19,912 nt of DNA from Glomus cerebriforme. Taxonomy: Eukaryota; Glomeromycota; Glomeromycetes; Glomerales; Glomeraceae. The notes under the pieces are model-generated. The model ran no database searches. It had not been told where the DNA came from and saw nothing but the letters and a program-made list of their open reading frames with translations. Each line of letters opens with the position of its first letter. The first letter of the stretch is position 1. The DNA is taken from NCBI GenBank assembly GCA_003550305.1, contig QKYT01000416.1, positions 80,566 to 100,477 on the forward strand, in the 5' to 3' direction. Below, piece by piece: positions 18,502-19,912 of the stretch. The translations under genes and the position numbers were made by a program.

Positions 18502-19912
18502 GTTGTTTTTTAAAAGAATTATAGAGAGGAAATAAAATTTTGATAATAATTTAATACGGAATATTGAAAAAAGGTGGTATTTATATATTTAAAATAATAA
18601 GAATATAAAAATGTGTCAAAATTAATAAAATTAAGCATGATGAGTCGCATCATGTAAATTTCTATATTTGGGAAATTATGCAAAATTAATAATGATTTAT
18701 TACATGATTTTTTCATTTATACATTAATTATTGCATTATCATAATTAAATTTTATTGGTNAAACGATGTATNACTTAATTTAGTNCTGTTTATTTGGATC
18801 GTTTATTCATATCCAAATGTCCAAATCAAAACTANCTTTGCTTATCTTTTTAAAAACATTAAATTATATATCAGTCATATGATACCCATTCAAATATTAT
18901 ATTTCTTGAATTAATTCTCTTTGCTGGTCCAGTTTGTTTCGGTATCTGTATNTTTCACTAAAGCCATTTTACCGCCTATTTTATTTCAGTCATTTTGCCT
19001 TACTGAATTGACATATGTTTCTCTTTCTTTTTTTTGTAATACCTTATTTAGTTACTTTAATCCTTTATCCNTCAGAATTAAAGGAACATGTATCAAGTTT
19101 ATAGTTTATTAAATTGATTTCTATTTATTATACATAACTAGTAATTGTTTACATGATGAGTGATGACGTCACCCAATTGTTTTCATTATGATAGTTGATA
19201 ATGTGATATATTTTTTAATATATTAATATTATTTAGTTTGTATAAATATTAAAATTGAATATATAAAGAAATTTAAGTTGAAATAGGTAGTCTTGTATTT
19301 GATATTTGTTCTAGCTTAATATATTCTTTCATCTAAATACAATTTCTTCCATTGTATTCTGTTTTATTCTGTTGCTTATGACTTAAATATACCAATCAAT
19401 AGACAATCGGATTGAAAATCCTATTTTTGATTAGGTATCTCATCATTACACTTTTTTAAATATTTTGTGTAAAATTTTTTTATAGCTTAGGATACTACAA
19501 TATTTAGTGTAATGTTCATTAAAATTTCTTTCTTACAAAATTGGTTTATTTTAATTATTAGCAAAATTAAACAAAATCTGGAATAAAGAGTATAATCCTG
19601 ATTATTCTTACTATTGCAATATCAAAAAATTTCAGCAATTTGAAATTTGTTAAACATAATATAATTAAAGGCGTATTCGTTGTATGACTTTTTGATACAT
19701 TATAATGATAATGATTACTGTGGACTCCTTAAAAATTACGCCATTTGCTATATATAGAAAGTAATATACGTTCCTTGCATATGATTCATGTGCTGTAACT
19801 GATATATTACCTTATAAAGATGGTTATCGCTTTTGATTATAATATGAGTCATTTTAAATCTTTATGAAATTTTATTCATAACATACGAATATTACATCAA
19901 AATTAAGTATAA
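18502..19912. other. AT-rich end region without a recognisable gene
   Basis: No reading frame has family resemblance. Six single ambiguous bases occur between 18760 and 19071. A perfect TGACGTCA octamer at 19164-19171 is the only regulatory-looking motif noticed. Confidence 0.5.
19164..19171. promoter_or_regulatory. TGACGTCA, a CRE-type (ATF/CREB bZIP) octamer
   Basis: The palindrome TGACGTCA matches the classical ATF/CREB site and stands out in an AT-rich setting, preceded by an overlapping TGATGA. No gene start is visible nearby in the window, so its target, if any, would lie beyond the right end. Confidence 0.25.

Noticed and set aside
18519..18716. Minus-strand open frame of 65 codons
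   Set aside because: Composition-driven, without homology or neighbouring splice sites.

Overview
The window looks like nuclear DNA of an arbuscular mycorrhizal fungus (Glomeromycotina, Rhizophagus-like). The reasons are very AT-rich sequence, short spliceosomal introns (mostly 67-108 nt, GTAAGT-type donors), and a gene mix typical of that group: a BTB-TLDc protein, a large fungal ion-transport-domain protein, an AIG1-type GTPase relic and remnants of a FAR1/MULE transposase. The organism assignment is inference from family content and style; no marker gene is present.

Layout. 1-2045 is AT-rich with no supportable gene. 2046-2954 (minus) is an AIG1-like GTPase gene broken by about six frame changes. 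3714-5200 (plus) is a complete two-exon BTB-TLDc gene of 471 residues with a TATA-like box upstream. 5956-6443 is a short element with 18-19 bp inverted ends resembling pogo/Tc1-type MITEs. 6645-6738 is a cluster of TACGTA palindromes upstream of the largest gene. 7013-11146 (plus) is a seven-exon gene for a predicted six-transmembrane cation channel of 1162 residues, ending in a coiled coil built from a 21-bp minisatellite.

The second half holds mostly repeats and relics. 11529-11666 is an imperfect hairpin repeat and 12416-12590 a cluster of TGGCC-N-AATTA motifs. 12783-13994 holds two partial, rearranged copies of a FAR1-domain transposase gene, one with a GC-rich nested hairpin element inside its first intron. 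14702-16875 is an approximately 2.2 kb foldback-type element whose inverted ends consist of tandem 20-24 bp units. It encloses an array of units that, read on the minus strand, look like complete introns (GTAAGTTT donor, TACTAAC-type branch site, pyrimidine tract, TATAG acceptor) separated by exon-like pieces of 24-31 nt. 17461-18180 is strongly pyrimidine-rich on the plus strand, 18266-18501 is a 118-bp tandem duplication, and the rest is AT-rich with scattered single ambiguous bases.

The two intact genes need not act together. Both belong to families with many members in this group of fungi, and the repeat-dense, relic-rich setting suggests a fast-evolving accessory region. The most unusual item is the intron-like repeat array inside the inverted-repeat element.
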